From NCBI GenBank assembly GCA_964529445.1, contig CAZGWJ010000055.1, forward strand, positions 1 to 17,798: a stretch of DNA of 17,798 nucleotides, written 5' to 3'. The DNA is from CAZGWJ01 sp964529445. GTDB taxonomy: Bacteria > Oederibacteriota > Muellerivitia > Muellerivitales > Muellerivitaceae. Shown here in pieces: positions 8,034-14,021 of the stretch. Numbering within the stretch: position 1 is the stretch's first letter; each line of letters starts with the position of its first letter. Made by a program: the position numbers and the translations under genes. The notes beneath the pieces were generated by a model, which was given only the letters and a program-made list of their open reading frames with translations, had not been told where the DNA came from and made no database searches.

Positions 8034-8050
8034 GGATCAGTGAGGTGGGT

Positions 8051-9487
8051 GTGTCCCAAAGGGTACGAGTGAGGTTTGCGCCGTCGCCTACCGGGGAATT
8101 GCACCTCGGGAATGTTCGCACGGCCCTGTACAACTGGTTGTTCGCGAAAAGACATCGCGGCGTTTTCGTGCTTCGCATCGAGGACACCGACCGCGAACGT
8201 TCGACCGAGGCATCCTGCCGCAGTCTCATGGAGATCCTCCGCTGGCTGGGCCTTTCCTGGGACGAGGGGCCGGAGGTCGAAGGTCCCCACGCGCCCTACC
8301 GCCAGTCCGAGAGGGGAAACATCTATCGGGAGCATCTGGAGCGTCTCAAGTCTTCCGGCGCGGTTTATCCCTGTTTCTGCACCGAGGAGGAACTGGAGAT
8401 CGAGAGGAAACGCCAGATGGGCCGCGGCGAGATGCCGCGCTACGGGGGGCGCTGTCGTGCCCTTTCCGAAGAGGAGGCGACCAACCGCGTCGCCGCAGGT
8501 GCGCCCCATGTCCTGCGGTTCAAGGTGCCCGCCGGGGAGATCCGTTTTTCAGACGAGGTCCGGGGTGAGGTGGCCTTCCCGCCGGATCAGATCGGCGATT
8601 TCGTCCTCACCCGCACCGACGGGAGCCCCACCTACAACTTCACGGTGGTGGTGGATGACGCCCTGATGGGCATCACCCACGTCCTGCGAGGTGAGGACCA
8701 TCTTTCCAACACACCCAAGCAGATCTTCCTCTACCGGGCGCTGGGGTACGAGCCGCCGAACTTCGCCCATCTTTCCCTCCTCAAGGGACCGGACGGACAG
8801 AAGCTCTCCAAGCGCCACGGCGAGACGGCTGTGGAGGGTTACCGGGCTCTGGGTTACCTCCCGGAGGCGTTCCTCAACTACATCGCACTCCTCGGATTCG
8901 CGCCCCAGAACGGCGAGATCCAAACGCTTGAGGCCCTGGCGGCCGAATTCGACCTCAAACGGGTGCATAAGAGCGGGGCCATCTTCGACCCCAAGAAACT
9001 CCACTGGATGGGCAACCAGTACATCATGCGGGCACCGACCCCGGACCTGGCCCGGGCCGTGAAACCTTTCCTCGTGGACGCCGGTCTTTCGACGCGGGAG
9101 GACCTGGAGCAGCGGAAGGAGTGGTTGGAAGGCGTCGTGGATGCCGTGAAGACCCACCTGGGATGCCTGTCGGAGGTGGTGGACCCGGTCCGCCTCTTCT
9201 TCGAAACCGAGCCCGCCATCGCCGGTTCCCAAGCGGAGGAACTCCGGTCCGCGGGTAAGGTGCTGTCGGTCGTGGCGAAGGCCATCGAGGCCGCGCCGGC
9301 ATTCGACGGAGCGTCCTTCGGGGCCGCCGTGAAGGCGGCGGGGCAGGAACTCAATGTGAAGGGCAGGGCCCTTTACCACCCCGTGCGTTTGGCCTTGACC
9401 GGTCGCGAGGACGGTCCCGAACTCGTCAAAATCGCCCCCCTTCTGGGCCGAGAGGTTGTCCTGAAACGCTTGAAGGCCTGGATTTGA
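8051..9487 (+). CDS. gltX: Glutamyl-tRNA synthetase
   Basis: This class I aminoacyl-tRNA synthetase of 478 residues charges tRNA-Glu. The HIGH-type motif is PSPTGELHLGN (11-21) and the KMSKS-type motif is KLSKR (251-255). A zinc-binding set Cys108-x-Cys110...Cys135, with 24 residues between and a Tyr four before the last Cys, matches the bacterial GluRS zinc motif. The C-terminal helical anticodon-binding domain is complete. GTG 8051 is preferred, giving MSQRVRVRFAPSPTG after GAGGTG at 8042-8047. An in-frame GTG at 8021 lies inside the repeat arm and would add ten unrelated residues. Whether it is discriminating or also charges tRNA-Gln cannot be decided here. Confidence 0.95.
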   Translation: MSQRVRVRFAPSPTGELHLGNVRTALYNWLFAKRHRGVFVLRIEDTDRERSTEASCRSLMEILRWLGLSWDEGPEVEGPHAPYRQSERGNIYREHLERLKSSGAVYPCFCTEEELEIERKRQMGRGEMPRYGGRCRALSEEEATNRVAAGAPHVLRFKVPAGEIRFSDEVRGEVAFPPDQIGDFVLTRTDGSPTYNFTVVVDDALMGITHVLRGEDHLSNTPKQIFLYRALGYEPPNFAHLSLLKGPDGQKLSKRHGETAVEGYRALGYLPEAFLNYIALLGFAPQNGEIQTLEALAAEFDLKRVHKSGAIFDPKKLHWMGNQYIMRAPTPDLARAVKPFLVDAGLSTREDLEQRKEWLEGVVDAVKTHLGCLSEVVDPVRLFFETEPAIAGSQAEELRSAGKVLSVVAKAIEAAPAFDGASFGAAVKAAGQELNVKGRALYHPVRLALTGREDGPELVKIAPLLGREVVLKRLKAWI

Positions 9488-9660
9488 TCGAACAGTAGTA
9501 TGGATCGGGGAGCCGCTGAGTCGCAGAGAGAGTCTTTGGACGATGTGGATCGATTGTTTCCCGGACGGGCCGCTTCTCGTTGACTCTATGTCTTTTGGGT
9601 TCCTGTTTTCGTTTGTTTTCCTTTGTTTGTCCTTGAGTCTTGGACACAACAGGCTCGTTG
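9488..9660. repeat. Repeat-like low-complexity spacer between gltX and cysE
   Basis: The 238-base gltX-cysE spacer has no gene. Its first part contains GCCGCTGAGTCGCAGAGAG (from about 9512), and its second part is a T-rich run with recurring GTTTTC, GTTTG and CTTTG words (about 9600-9632). Both look like short imperfect tandem words of the kind seen in other spacers of this window. The cysE promoter and leader follow. Confidence 0.35.
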
Positions 9661-9669
9661 ATATAGAAT
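9640..9669 (+). promoter_or_regulatory. Candidate cysE promoter
   Basis: TTGGAC at 9640-9645 and TATAGA at 9662-9667 (spacer 16), or TAGAAT at 9664-9669 (spacer 18), resemble a sigma-70-type promoter. The expected start is near 9675, just before a strong leader hairpin. Motif-only evidence. Confidence 0.45.
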
Positions 9670-9680
9670 CCGTTCAACGG

Positions 9681-9697
9681 GGCGCCCTGCGGGCGCC
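9681..9697 (+). other. Perfect GC hairpin in the cysE leader
   Basis: GGCGCCC (9681-9687), loop TGC, GGGCGCC (9691-9697) forms a perfect 7-bp stem. It lies between the candidate promoter and the cysE ribosome site. It could protect the 5' end of the transcript; there is no T-tract and no T-box consensus. Confidence 0.5.
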
Positions 9698-9725
9698 TTG
9701 ACTGTTAATAGGGAAGAAGGACGCC

Positions 9726-10361
9726 ATGTTCGGCTATTTTCGCTCCATCCTGGATCGGGATCCCGCCGCCCGCTGGTCGGAGTTGTGGCTCTATCCCTGC
9801 GTGTACGCCCTTTTCATCCACCGCGTGGCCCACGTTCTCTGGTCCTGGAGGATTCCCGTCCTGCCACGGGTGCTATCCCAGACCGCACGGTTCCTCACGG
9901 GCATCGAGATCCATCCCGGCGCCCGCATCGGCAGGAACTTCTTCATCGATCACGGCATGGGCACGGTCATCGGCGAAACCTGTGAGATCGGCGACAATGT
10001 GACCCTCTTCCAGGGTGTCACCCTGGGCGGGACCGGCAAGGAGAAGGGGAAACGCCATCCCACCCTCAAGGACCACGTGGTGGTGGCGACCGGTGCCAAG
10101 GTGCTGGGTAACATCGTCGTCGGCGAGCATTCCAAGATCGGCGCCAACGCGGTGGTCATCACCTCCGTTCCGCCCTACTCGACGGCGGTGGGAGTTCCGG
10201 CCCGGGTGGTGACGTTACGGGGCCGGCGCACGCTTTCCTCGGACGAGCTCGACCATGTCCACCTGCCCGATCCCATCTTGCGGCGCCTCGAGCATCTCGA
10301 GCGGGAACTGGCCCGCCATTCGGGCGCTTACGCTCCCCGCGTCAAGCGCCGCAGGAGCTGA
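9726..10361 (+). CDS. cysE: Serine O-acetyltransferase
   Basis: This 211-residue enzyme acetylates serine with acetyl-CoA, the first step of cysteine synthesis. The left-handed beta-helix of hexapeptide repeats is clear from about residue 60 to 160. It includes EIHPGARIG (61-69), FFIDHGMGTVIGET (72-85) with the catalytic Asp-His pair at 75-76, VTLGGTGKEKGKRHPT (98-113) with His111, and GAKVLGNIVVG. It is the short form lacking the long N-terminal domain of the enterobacterial enzyme. ATG 9726 follows GGGAAGAAGGA (9711-9721). cysS begins 2 bases after the stop, an operon pairing that joins cysteine supply to cysteine charging. Confidence 0.95.
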   Translation: MFGYFRSILDRDPAARWSELWLYPCVYALFIHRVAHVLWSWRIPVLPRVLSQTARFLTGIEIHPGARIGRNFFIDHGMGTVIGETCEIGDNVTLFQGVTLGGTGKEKGKRHPTLKDHVVVATGAKVLGNIVVGEHSKIGANAVVITSVPPYSTAVGVPARVVTLRGRRTLSSDELDHVHLPDPILRRLEHLERELARHSGAYAPRVKRRRS

Positions 10362-10363
10362 CC

Positions 10364-11803
10364 TTGCCCCTTCGCGTCACCAATTCCCTCGACGGCCGCA
10401 AGGAGGATTTCGTCCCTCTCAACGGGAAGGATGTCCTCCTGTACGTGTGCGGTCCCACCGTTTACGGCGACATCCACATCGGAAACGCCCGCAGTGCCGT
10501 CAACTTCGATGTCATCCGCAAGTGGCTGGTCTTCTCCGGGTACCGCGTGAAGTGCGTCATCAATATCACCGACATCGACGACAAGATCATCCAGAAGTCC
10601 GTGGTTGAGAAGCGTTCCTGGGACGAGGTGGCGCGCGAGTTCACGGGGGCCTACCTGGAGGTCATGAGAAGACTGGGAGTCCAGGATCCCGACGTGCGCC
10701 CCAAGGCCACCGACCATATTCCCGAGATGATCGAACTCGTGAAGGGGCTGGTCGAGAAGGGTCACGCCTATCCGGCGCCCAGCGCGGGCGCTTCCGGCCA
10801 GGATGTTCTTTTCCACACGCCTTCGTTCCCGGCTTATGGTCGCCTGTCCCGCAAGAACCTCGAGGAACTCATGGAGGGGGCCCGCGTCGACAAGAACGAC
10901 GTGAAGCGGAATCCCACCGATTTCGTGCTTTGGAAGGCCGCCAAGCCCGGGGAACCCGAATGGGATTCCCCCTGGGGAAAGGGGCGCCCCGGCTGGCACA
11001 TCGAATGCTCGGCTATGATCCGCAAGCACTTGGGCGATTCCATCGACATCCATGGTGGGGGTGTTGATCTCATCTTTCCGCACCACGAGAACGAGATCGC
11101 CCAATGCGAGGCCTACACGGGAAGGCCCTACGTGAAGTACTGGCTGCACAACGGGTTCCTCGAGATTTCGGGCGAGAAGATGAGCAAATCCCTGGGCAAC
11201 ATCCTCAAGGCTAAGGATGCACTCGACGCCTATCGCCCCGAGGTCCTGCGCTATTTCATGCTCACGGCCCATTACCGCTCTTCCCTCAACTATGACGAAC
11301 TGGGGCTTGAAGCCGCTCGTCGCGGTTGGGAGGAATTCCAGCAGACGTTCCTGCGTATCGCGGACGCGCCCGCCTCCGACGATTCGGGCGACCCGAAGTT
11401 TCTGCAGGACCTTTCGTCGAAGCTTGCGGGTGCGGAGGAGCAGTTCAGGGCCGCCATGGACGACGATTTCAACACTTCCAAGGCCATGGGCGTCCTGTTC
11501 GATTTGGCTCGTTCGACGCGGGCCTTCCTGGCCGTGAGACCCGGCGTTTCGTCCGCGGAAAGGAAGGTTCTCGGGGACGTGGACGCCCTCCTCCGGAAGC
11601 TGGGCGGGCTTCTGGGCATCGTAGCGGTCACGGAGGCCTCCGTGACCGACGATGTCCGGGAGCTGGCGGGCCAACGGGCCCGGTTCAAGGCGGCCAAGCA
11701 ATATGCCGAAGCCGACCGGGTGAGGGGCCAGGTCCTCGAGAAGGGCTATGTGATCGAGGATCTGCCGGGTGGGAAGTACCGGATCATCCCGAAGAAGTCA
11801 TAA
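10364..11803 (+). CDS. cysS: Cysteinyl-tRNA synthetase
   Basis: This class I synthetase of 479 residues charges tRNA-Cys. It shows YVCGPTVYGDIHIGNARS with zinc ligand Cys29 and HIGH-type HIGN (38-41), further zinc-site residues in WHIECSAM (Cys215) and HHENE (His240, Glu244), and KMSKS at 272-276. The C-terminal DALR region (RYFMLTAHYRSSLNYDE) and anticodon-binding end are present and the length is typical. The start is TTG 10364, two bases after the cysE stop, with GGAG at 10353-10356. The TTG start and tight coupling may keep its synthesis below that of cysE. Confidence 0.95.
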   Translation: MPLRVTNSLDGRKEDFVPLNGKDVLLYVCGPTVYGDIHIGNARSAVNFDVIRKWLVFSGYRVKCVINITDIDDKIIQKSVVEKRSWDEVAREFTGAYLEVMRRLGVQDPDVRPKATDHIPEMIELVKGLVEKGHAYPAPSAGASGQDVLFHTPSFPAYGRLSRKNLEELMEGARVDKNDVKRNPTDFVLWKAAKPGEPEWDSPWGKGRPGWHIECSAMIRKHLGDSIDIHGGGVDLIFPHHENEIAQCEAYTGRPYVKYWLHNGFLEISGEKMSKSLGNILKAKDALDAYRPEVLRYFMLTAHYRSSLNYDELGLEAARRGWEEFQQTFLRIADAPASDDSGDPKFLQDLSSKLAGAEEQFRAAMDDDFNTSKAMGVLFDLARSTRAFLAVRPGVSSAERKVLGDVDALLRKLGGLLGIVAVTEASVTDDVRELAGQRARFKAAKQYAEADRVRGQVLEKGYVIEDLPGGKYRIIPKKS

Positions 11804-11813
11804 CCGCGAAGAC

Positions 11814-11860
11814 GTCCGCCTTTGGCGAGATCTCGCCATCGATGGCATTCAATGGCGGAC
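11814..11860. other. Nested palindromes just after cysS
   Basis: An outer pair GTCCGCC (11814-11820) and GGCGGAC (11854-11860) encloses two overlapping perfect palindromes, GGCGAGATCTCGCC (11824-11837) and GCCATCGATGGC (11835-11846). The transcript end of cysS could fold in alternative ways. No T-tract follows, so a terminator role is uncertain. Confidence 0.4.
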
Positions 11861-11896
11861 GAAGTCCTGTTTTCCTAAACCCAACCAAAACAATCT

Positions 11897-11919
11897 CCCT
11901 CTCCCCTTGCGGGAGAGGG
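11897..11919. repeat. Palindromic repeat, CCCTCTCCC/GGGAGAGGG hairpin
   Basis: CCCTCTCCC (11897-11905), loop CTTGC, GGGAGAGGG (11911-11919) is a perfect 9-bp stem, followed by AGGGTGAGGGG. Sequences of this form occur as dispersed intergenic repeats in many GC-rich bacterial genomes. It lies in the 365-base cysS-rlmB spacer. Confidence 0.6.
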
Positions 11920-11934
11920 CAGGGTGAGGGGTGC

Positions 11935-12110
11935 TGTATCGGTGTCCAAATCCCTGTATTCGAAGATGCTATTTTGGCTCCATCTGTGTTCATCCCATTC
12001 ATCTGTGGCGAATCGCCTTTTTGAAGAGTCGGTGTCCATCCTCTCCATCGGCGGCTATATCGTCGTTTCCTTGTTGTATCGGTGTCCATCTGTGTTCATC
12101 GGTGGCGAAT
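11935..12110. repeat. Imperfect direct repeats before rlmB
   Basis: TGTATCGGTGTCCA occurs at about 11935 and again at about 12075. CCATCTGTGTTCATC occurs at about 11980-11994 and 12086-12100, each followed within 20 bases by GTGGCGAAT. The two units are in the same orientation. No gene is seen in this spacer (11804-12168). These words resemble a widespread class of short intergenic repeats; function unknown. Confidence 0.6.
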
Positions 12111-12168
12111 TGCCCTTCTCGTTGTCTCTGTGGTTTCCGTGTTCGTCCTGTTGCTGTAAACTATTTTT

Positions 12169-13176
12169 ATGAGCGAGATCCTCTACGGCCGTCGGCCCGT
12201 GCTGGAAGCCTTGCGGGGCGGGAACCGACCCGTTCTCAAGGTCTATTTGATGAAGGGTGCCCGGGACGAGGTCTTCACCCAGGTGGAGGCGCAGGTTCAG
12301 GCCCGCGGAATACCCTGCTATTACGAATCCCGCCACAAGCTCGACGTGATGGCCAAGACCGACAAGCACCAGGGGGTCGTGGCGGTCCTTGAGTCGCGGC
12401 GATACGCTGATTTCCAGGATCTGGTGGAGGGGCCTGCCCGCAGGGGGGAGCCGCTCTTCGCTGTCCTGCTCGACGAGGTGACCGACCCCCAGAACCTTGG
12501 TGCCATCCTGCGTAGCGCCGATGCGGCGGGCGTCCAAGGCGTCATCATCCCGAAGGACCGATCGGCGGACATCACGCCCGCGGTCGTGAAGGCCTCGGCC
12601 GGGGCCGCGGAGCATGTCCTGACGGTCAAGGTCTCCAACCTGAACGACGCCATCCGCAAGCTGAAGGAGGCGGGGGCCTGGGTCTACGGGGCGGACATGG
12701 AGGGTTCCCGCCCGTTCTACGAGGCGGACCTGAAACGTCCCTGCGCCCTGGTCATCGGCAGCGAGGGGAAGGGTCTGAGGCGCCTGGTGCGGGAGAATTG
12801 CGACGAGATCCTCTCCATCCCGATGGTCGGGAAAGTGGCCTCCCTGAACGCATCGGTGTCGGCGGCCCTGTTGATGTTCGAGGTGGCCCGCCAGCGGAAC
12901 TGGAAGGTTCCGGGCGGGACCGCGCCGCCGCCCCCGACCACGCCTTCCGCGTATTCTTCCTATGTCTATTCGTCCCCCCCGCCCACTCCGACCTGGGTGG
13001 ACACGCCTCCCGTCGAACCGATGGCGGAGCCGCCGCCCGATCGGTCCTTTTTTCGTCCAGGCCCTGATCCGGCTCCTGAAGCGCCGGTTGAGGGGCCTGA
13101 TGAGGCGCTGAATCCCGACCCCGAACCGCCCGGGGAGATGCCCGGCAACGACAAGGGCGGGCATTTCCAGTGGTAG
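12169..13176 (+). CDS. rlmB: 23S rRNA (guanosine-2'-O-)-methyltransferase RlmB with proline-rich tail
   Basis: This SpoU/TrmH-family SAM-dependent methyltransferase has 335 residues. The substrate-binding N-terminal domain covers about 1-75, followed by the knotted SPOUT domain. Motif 1 is DEVTDPQNLGAILRSADAAG (102-121), motif 2 VIGSEGKGL (195-203) and motif 3 IPMVGKVASLNASVSAALL (217-235). It methylates the ribose of a conserved guanosine in the peptidyl-transferase region (G2251 in E. coli). The fold ends near residue 245; the remaining 90 residues are about 30% proline and acidic, a tail not usual in the family. ATG 12169 lacks a Shine-Dalgarno sequence; a -10-like TAAACT at 12157-12162 ends 6 bases upstream, so leaderless translation is possible. 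Confidence 0.92.
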   Translation: MSEILYGRRPVLEALRGGNRPVLKVYLMKGARDEVFTQVEAQVQARGIPCYYESRHKLDVMAKTDKHQGVVAVLESRRYADFQDLVEGPARRGEPLFAVLLDEVTDPQNLGAILRSADAAGVQGVIIPKDRSADITPAVVKASAGAAEHVLTVKVSNLNDAIRKLKEAGAWVYGADMEGSRPFYEADLKRPCALVIGSEGKGLRRLVRENCDEILSIPMVGKVASLNASVSAALLMFEVARQRNWKVPGGTAPPPPTTPSAYSSYVYSSPPPTPTWVDTPPVEPMAEPPPDRSFFRPGPDPAPEAPVEGPDEALNPDPEPPGEMPGNDKGGHFQW

Positions 13177-13182
13177 GATATT

Positions 13183-13214
13183 CGGGAAGCGTCCTCCTTG
13201 CTTGACGCTCCCCG
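13183..13214 (+). other. Hairpin after rlmB overlapping the tRNA promoter -35
   Basis: CGGGAAGCGTC (13183-13193) pairs with GACGCTCCCCG (13204-13214) at 10 of 11 positions around a 10-base loop, starting 6 bases after the rlmB stop. There is no T-tract. Its right arm shares bases with the TTGACG -35 element of the tRNA promoter. Confidence 0.5.
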
Positions 13215-13230
13215 AGGGCATCCATATAAT
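13202..13230 (+). promoter_or_regulatory. Strong sigma-70-type promoter of the tRNA operon
   Basis: TTGACG (13202-13207) and TATAAT (13225-13230) are separated by exactly 17 bases. The discriminator that follows (CAGCGC) is GC-rich, as in stable-RNA promoters under stringent control. Transcription would start near 13237, giving a leader of about 90 bases with two hairpins: CCGAGTCC/GGACTCGG at 13269-13289 and CCGAG/CTCGG at 13295-13312. Promoter strength and growth-rate control are inferred from the motifs. Confidence 0.8.
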
Positions 13231-13327
13231 CAGCGCCCTTGTGGAGCATTTGGCGAATGGGCTGGCGACCGAGTCCGGATGGGACTCGGCACAGCCGAGA
13301 TCGCATCCTCGGTTTGTGACCTCGGAC

Positions 13328-13403
13328 GCTGGCGTAGCTCAGTTGGTAGAGCAGCCGCCTTGTAAGCGGCAGGTCACCGGTCCGAATCCGGTCGCCAGCT
13401 CCA
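13328..13403 (+). tRNA. tRNA-Thr (anticodon TGT)
   Basis: The acceptor stem GCTGGCG pairs with CGCCAGC (13393-13399), followed by discriminator T and an encoded CCA (13401-13403). The D arm (GCTC AGTTGGTA GAGC), the anticodon stem GCCGC/GCGGC with loop CTTGTAA, and the T arm with loop TCCGAAT are all in place. The anticodon TGT reads ACA-type threonine codons. It is the first gene of the tRNA operon. Confidence 0.97.
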
Positions 13404-13449
13404 CTTATTAGCTTCCGAAGAGCCGTTGATATGTTGAAGGCTAATAAGT
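13403..13449 (+). other. Hairpin immediately after tRNA-Thr
   Basis: ACTTATTAGC (13403-13412) and GCTAATAAGT (13440-13449) are perfect inverted repeats around a 27-base loop. The left arm begins at the last A of the encoded CCA. Possible processing or partial termination signal; no T-tract. Confidence 0.55.
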
Positions 13450-13549
13450 GTCCTGTGGGGCTGCTCGCCTCGGCGTAGCGTTGGCGAAGCCGGGAAGGCC
13501 GCCCGAAGGGCTCAAGTCTTTTGGGATGTTCGCTGTTCGTTCTTGGTGT

Positions 13550-13636
13550 GGGTAGGTGCCCGAGTGGTCAATGGGAGCAGACTGTAAATCTGCCGGCCGA
13601 CGGCCTACGCAGGTTCGAATCCTGCCCTACCCACCA
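13550..13636 (+). tRNA. tRNA-Tyr (anticodon GTA)
   Basis: This is a class II tRNA with a long variable arm. The acceptor stem GGGTAGG pairs with CCTACCC (13626-13632), then discriminator A and encoded CCA. The anticodon stem GCAGA/TCTGC holds the loop CTGTAAA, anticodon GTA. The T loop is TTCGAAT. The order Thr-Tyr-Gly matches the classic tRNA-tuf block. Confidence 0.97.
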
Positions 13637-13663
13637 GTTATTCGCCGGGTTCGGGCGAATAAC
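13637..13663 (+). other. Hairpin immediately after tRNA-Tyr
   Basis: GTTATTCGCC (13637-13646), a 7-base loop, then GGCGAATAAC (13654-13663): a perfect 10-bp stem that starts at the base after the CCA end. Likely relevant to 3' processing of the tRNA precursor; no T-tract. Confidence 0.55.
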
Positions 13664-13795
13664 AGAGCAGTGGAACAATAGAAAATGGAGAATCGACAAG
13701 GGCCAATGCGGTCCATTTTCCATTCTCGATTTCTCGCCCATTTTTGGCCGTGGTCGTGAAGTGGTAGAATACCGTTGTCCCTCCGGTCCGAAGGG

Positions 13796-13870
13796 GCGGG
13801 AGTAATTCAGTGGTAGAATGCCACCCTTCCAAGGTGGACGTCGCCGGTTCGAATCCGGTCTCCCGCTCCA
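13796..13870 (+). tRNA. tRNA-Gly (anticodon TCC)
   Basis: The acceptor stem GCGGGAG pairs with CTCCCGC (13860-13866), then discriminator T and encoded CCA (13868-13870). The anticodon stem CCACC/GGTGG holds the loop CTTCCAA, anticodon TCC. The T loop is TTCGAAT. In the usual block this gene is followed closely by tRNA-Thr; here two protein genes intervene. Confidence 0.97.
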
Positions 13871-13878
13871 AATATCGC

Positions 13879-13904
13879 CTTCCTTGGATTTGTTCGCAAG
13901 GAAG
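13879..13904 (+). other. Hairpin after tRNA-Gly
   Basis: CTTCCTTG (13879-13886) and CAAGGAAG (13897-13904) form a perfect 8-bp stem, 8 bases after the CCA end. A second palindromic stretch GGGCGG...CCGCCC centred on CAATTG follows at about 13906-13925. They may separate the tRNA transcript from the next gene. Confidence 0.5.
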
Positions 13905-13973
13905 AGGGCGGCAATTGCCCCGCCCGAGCGGAGCGAATCAAGAGACTTATTCCCGCATCTCGTCCGCTTGTTC

Positions 13974-14003
13974 TTGTGTCCGGGGCCCTTCCTGCCGTAA
14001 TCT
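13974..14003 (+). promoter_or_regulatory. Possible promoter of the PEPCK-like gene
   Basis: TTGTGT (13974-13979) and TAATCT (13998-14003) are 18 bases apart and would start transcription near 14010, at the GGGAGG ribosome site. This is a weak match; read-through from the tRNA promoter is an alternative. Confidence 0.3.
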
Positions 14004-14021
14004 CTATCCGGGAGGTTCCCC

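Noticed and set aside
8021..8050. Upstream GTG start for gltX
   Set aside because: The ten extra residues are encoded by the right arm of the repeat element and do not resemble any GluRS N-terminus; GTG 8051 has GAGGTG just upstream.
9660..9725. T-box riboswitch before cysE-cysS
   Set aside because: No T-box consensus (AGGGTGGNACCGCG-like) or specifier stem is visible; only a short hairpin is present.
11897..12110. CRISPR array
   Set aside because: The repeated words are imperfect, unequally spaced and only two units long; there is no regular spacer pattern and no cas gene.
13202..13411. Small open frame of 69 codons across the tRNA-Thr gene
   Set aside because: It overlaps a promoter, a structured leader and a complete tRNA, and has no ribosome site.
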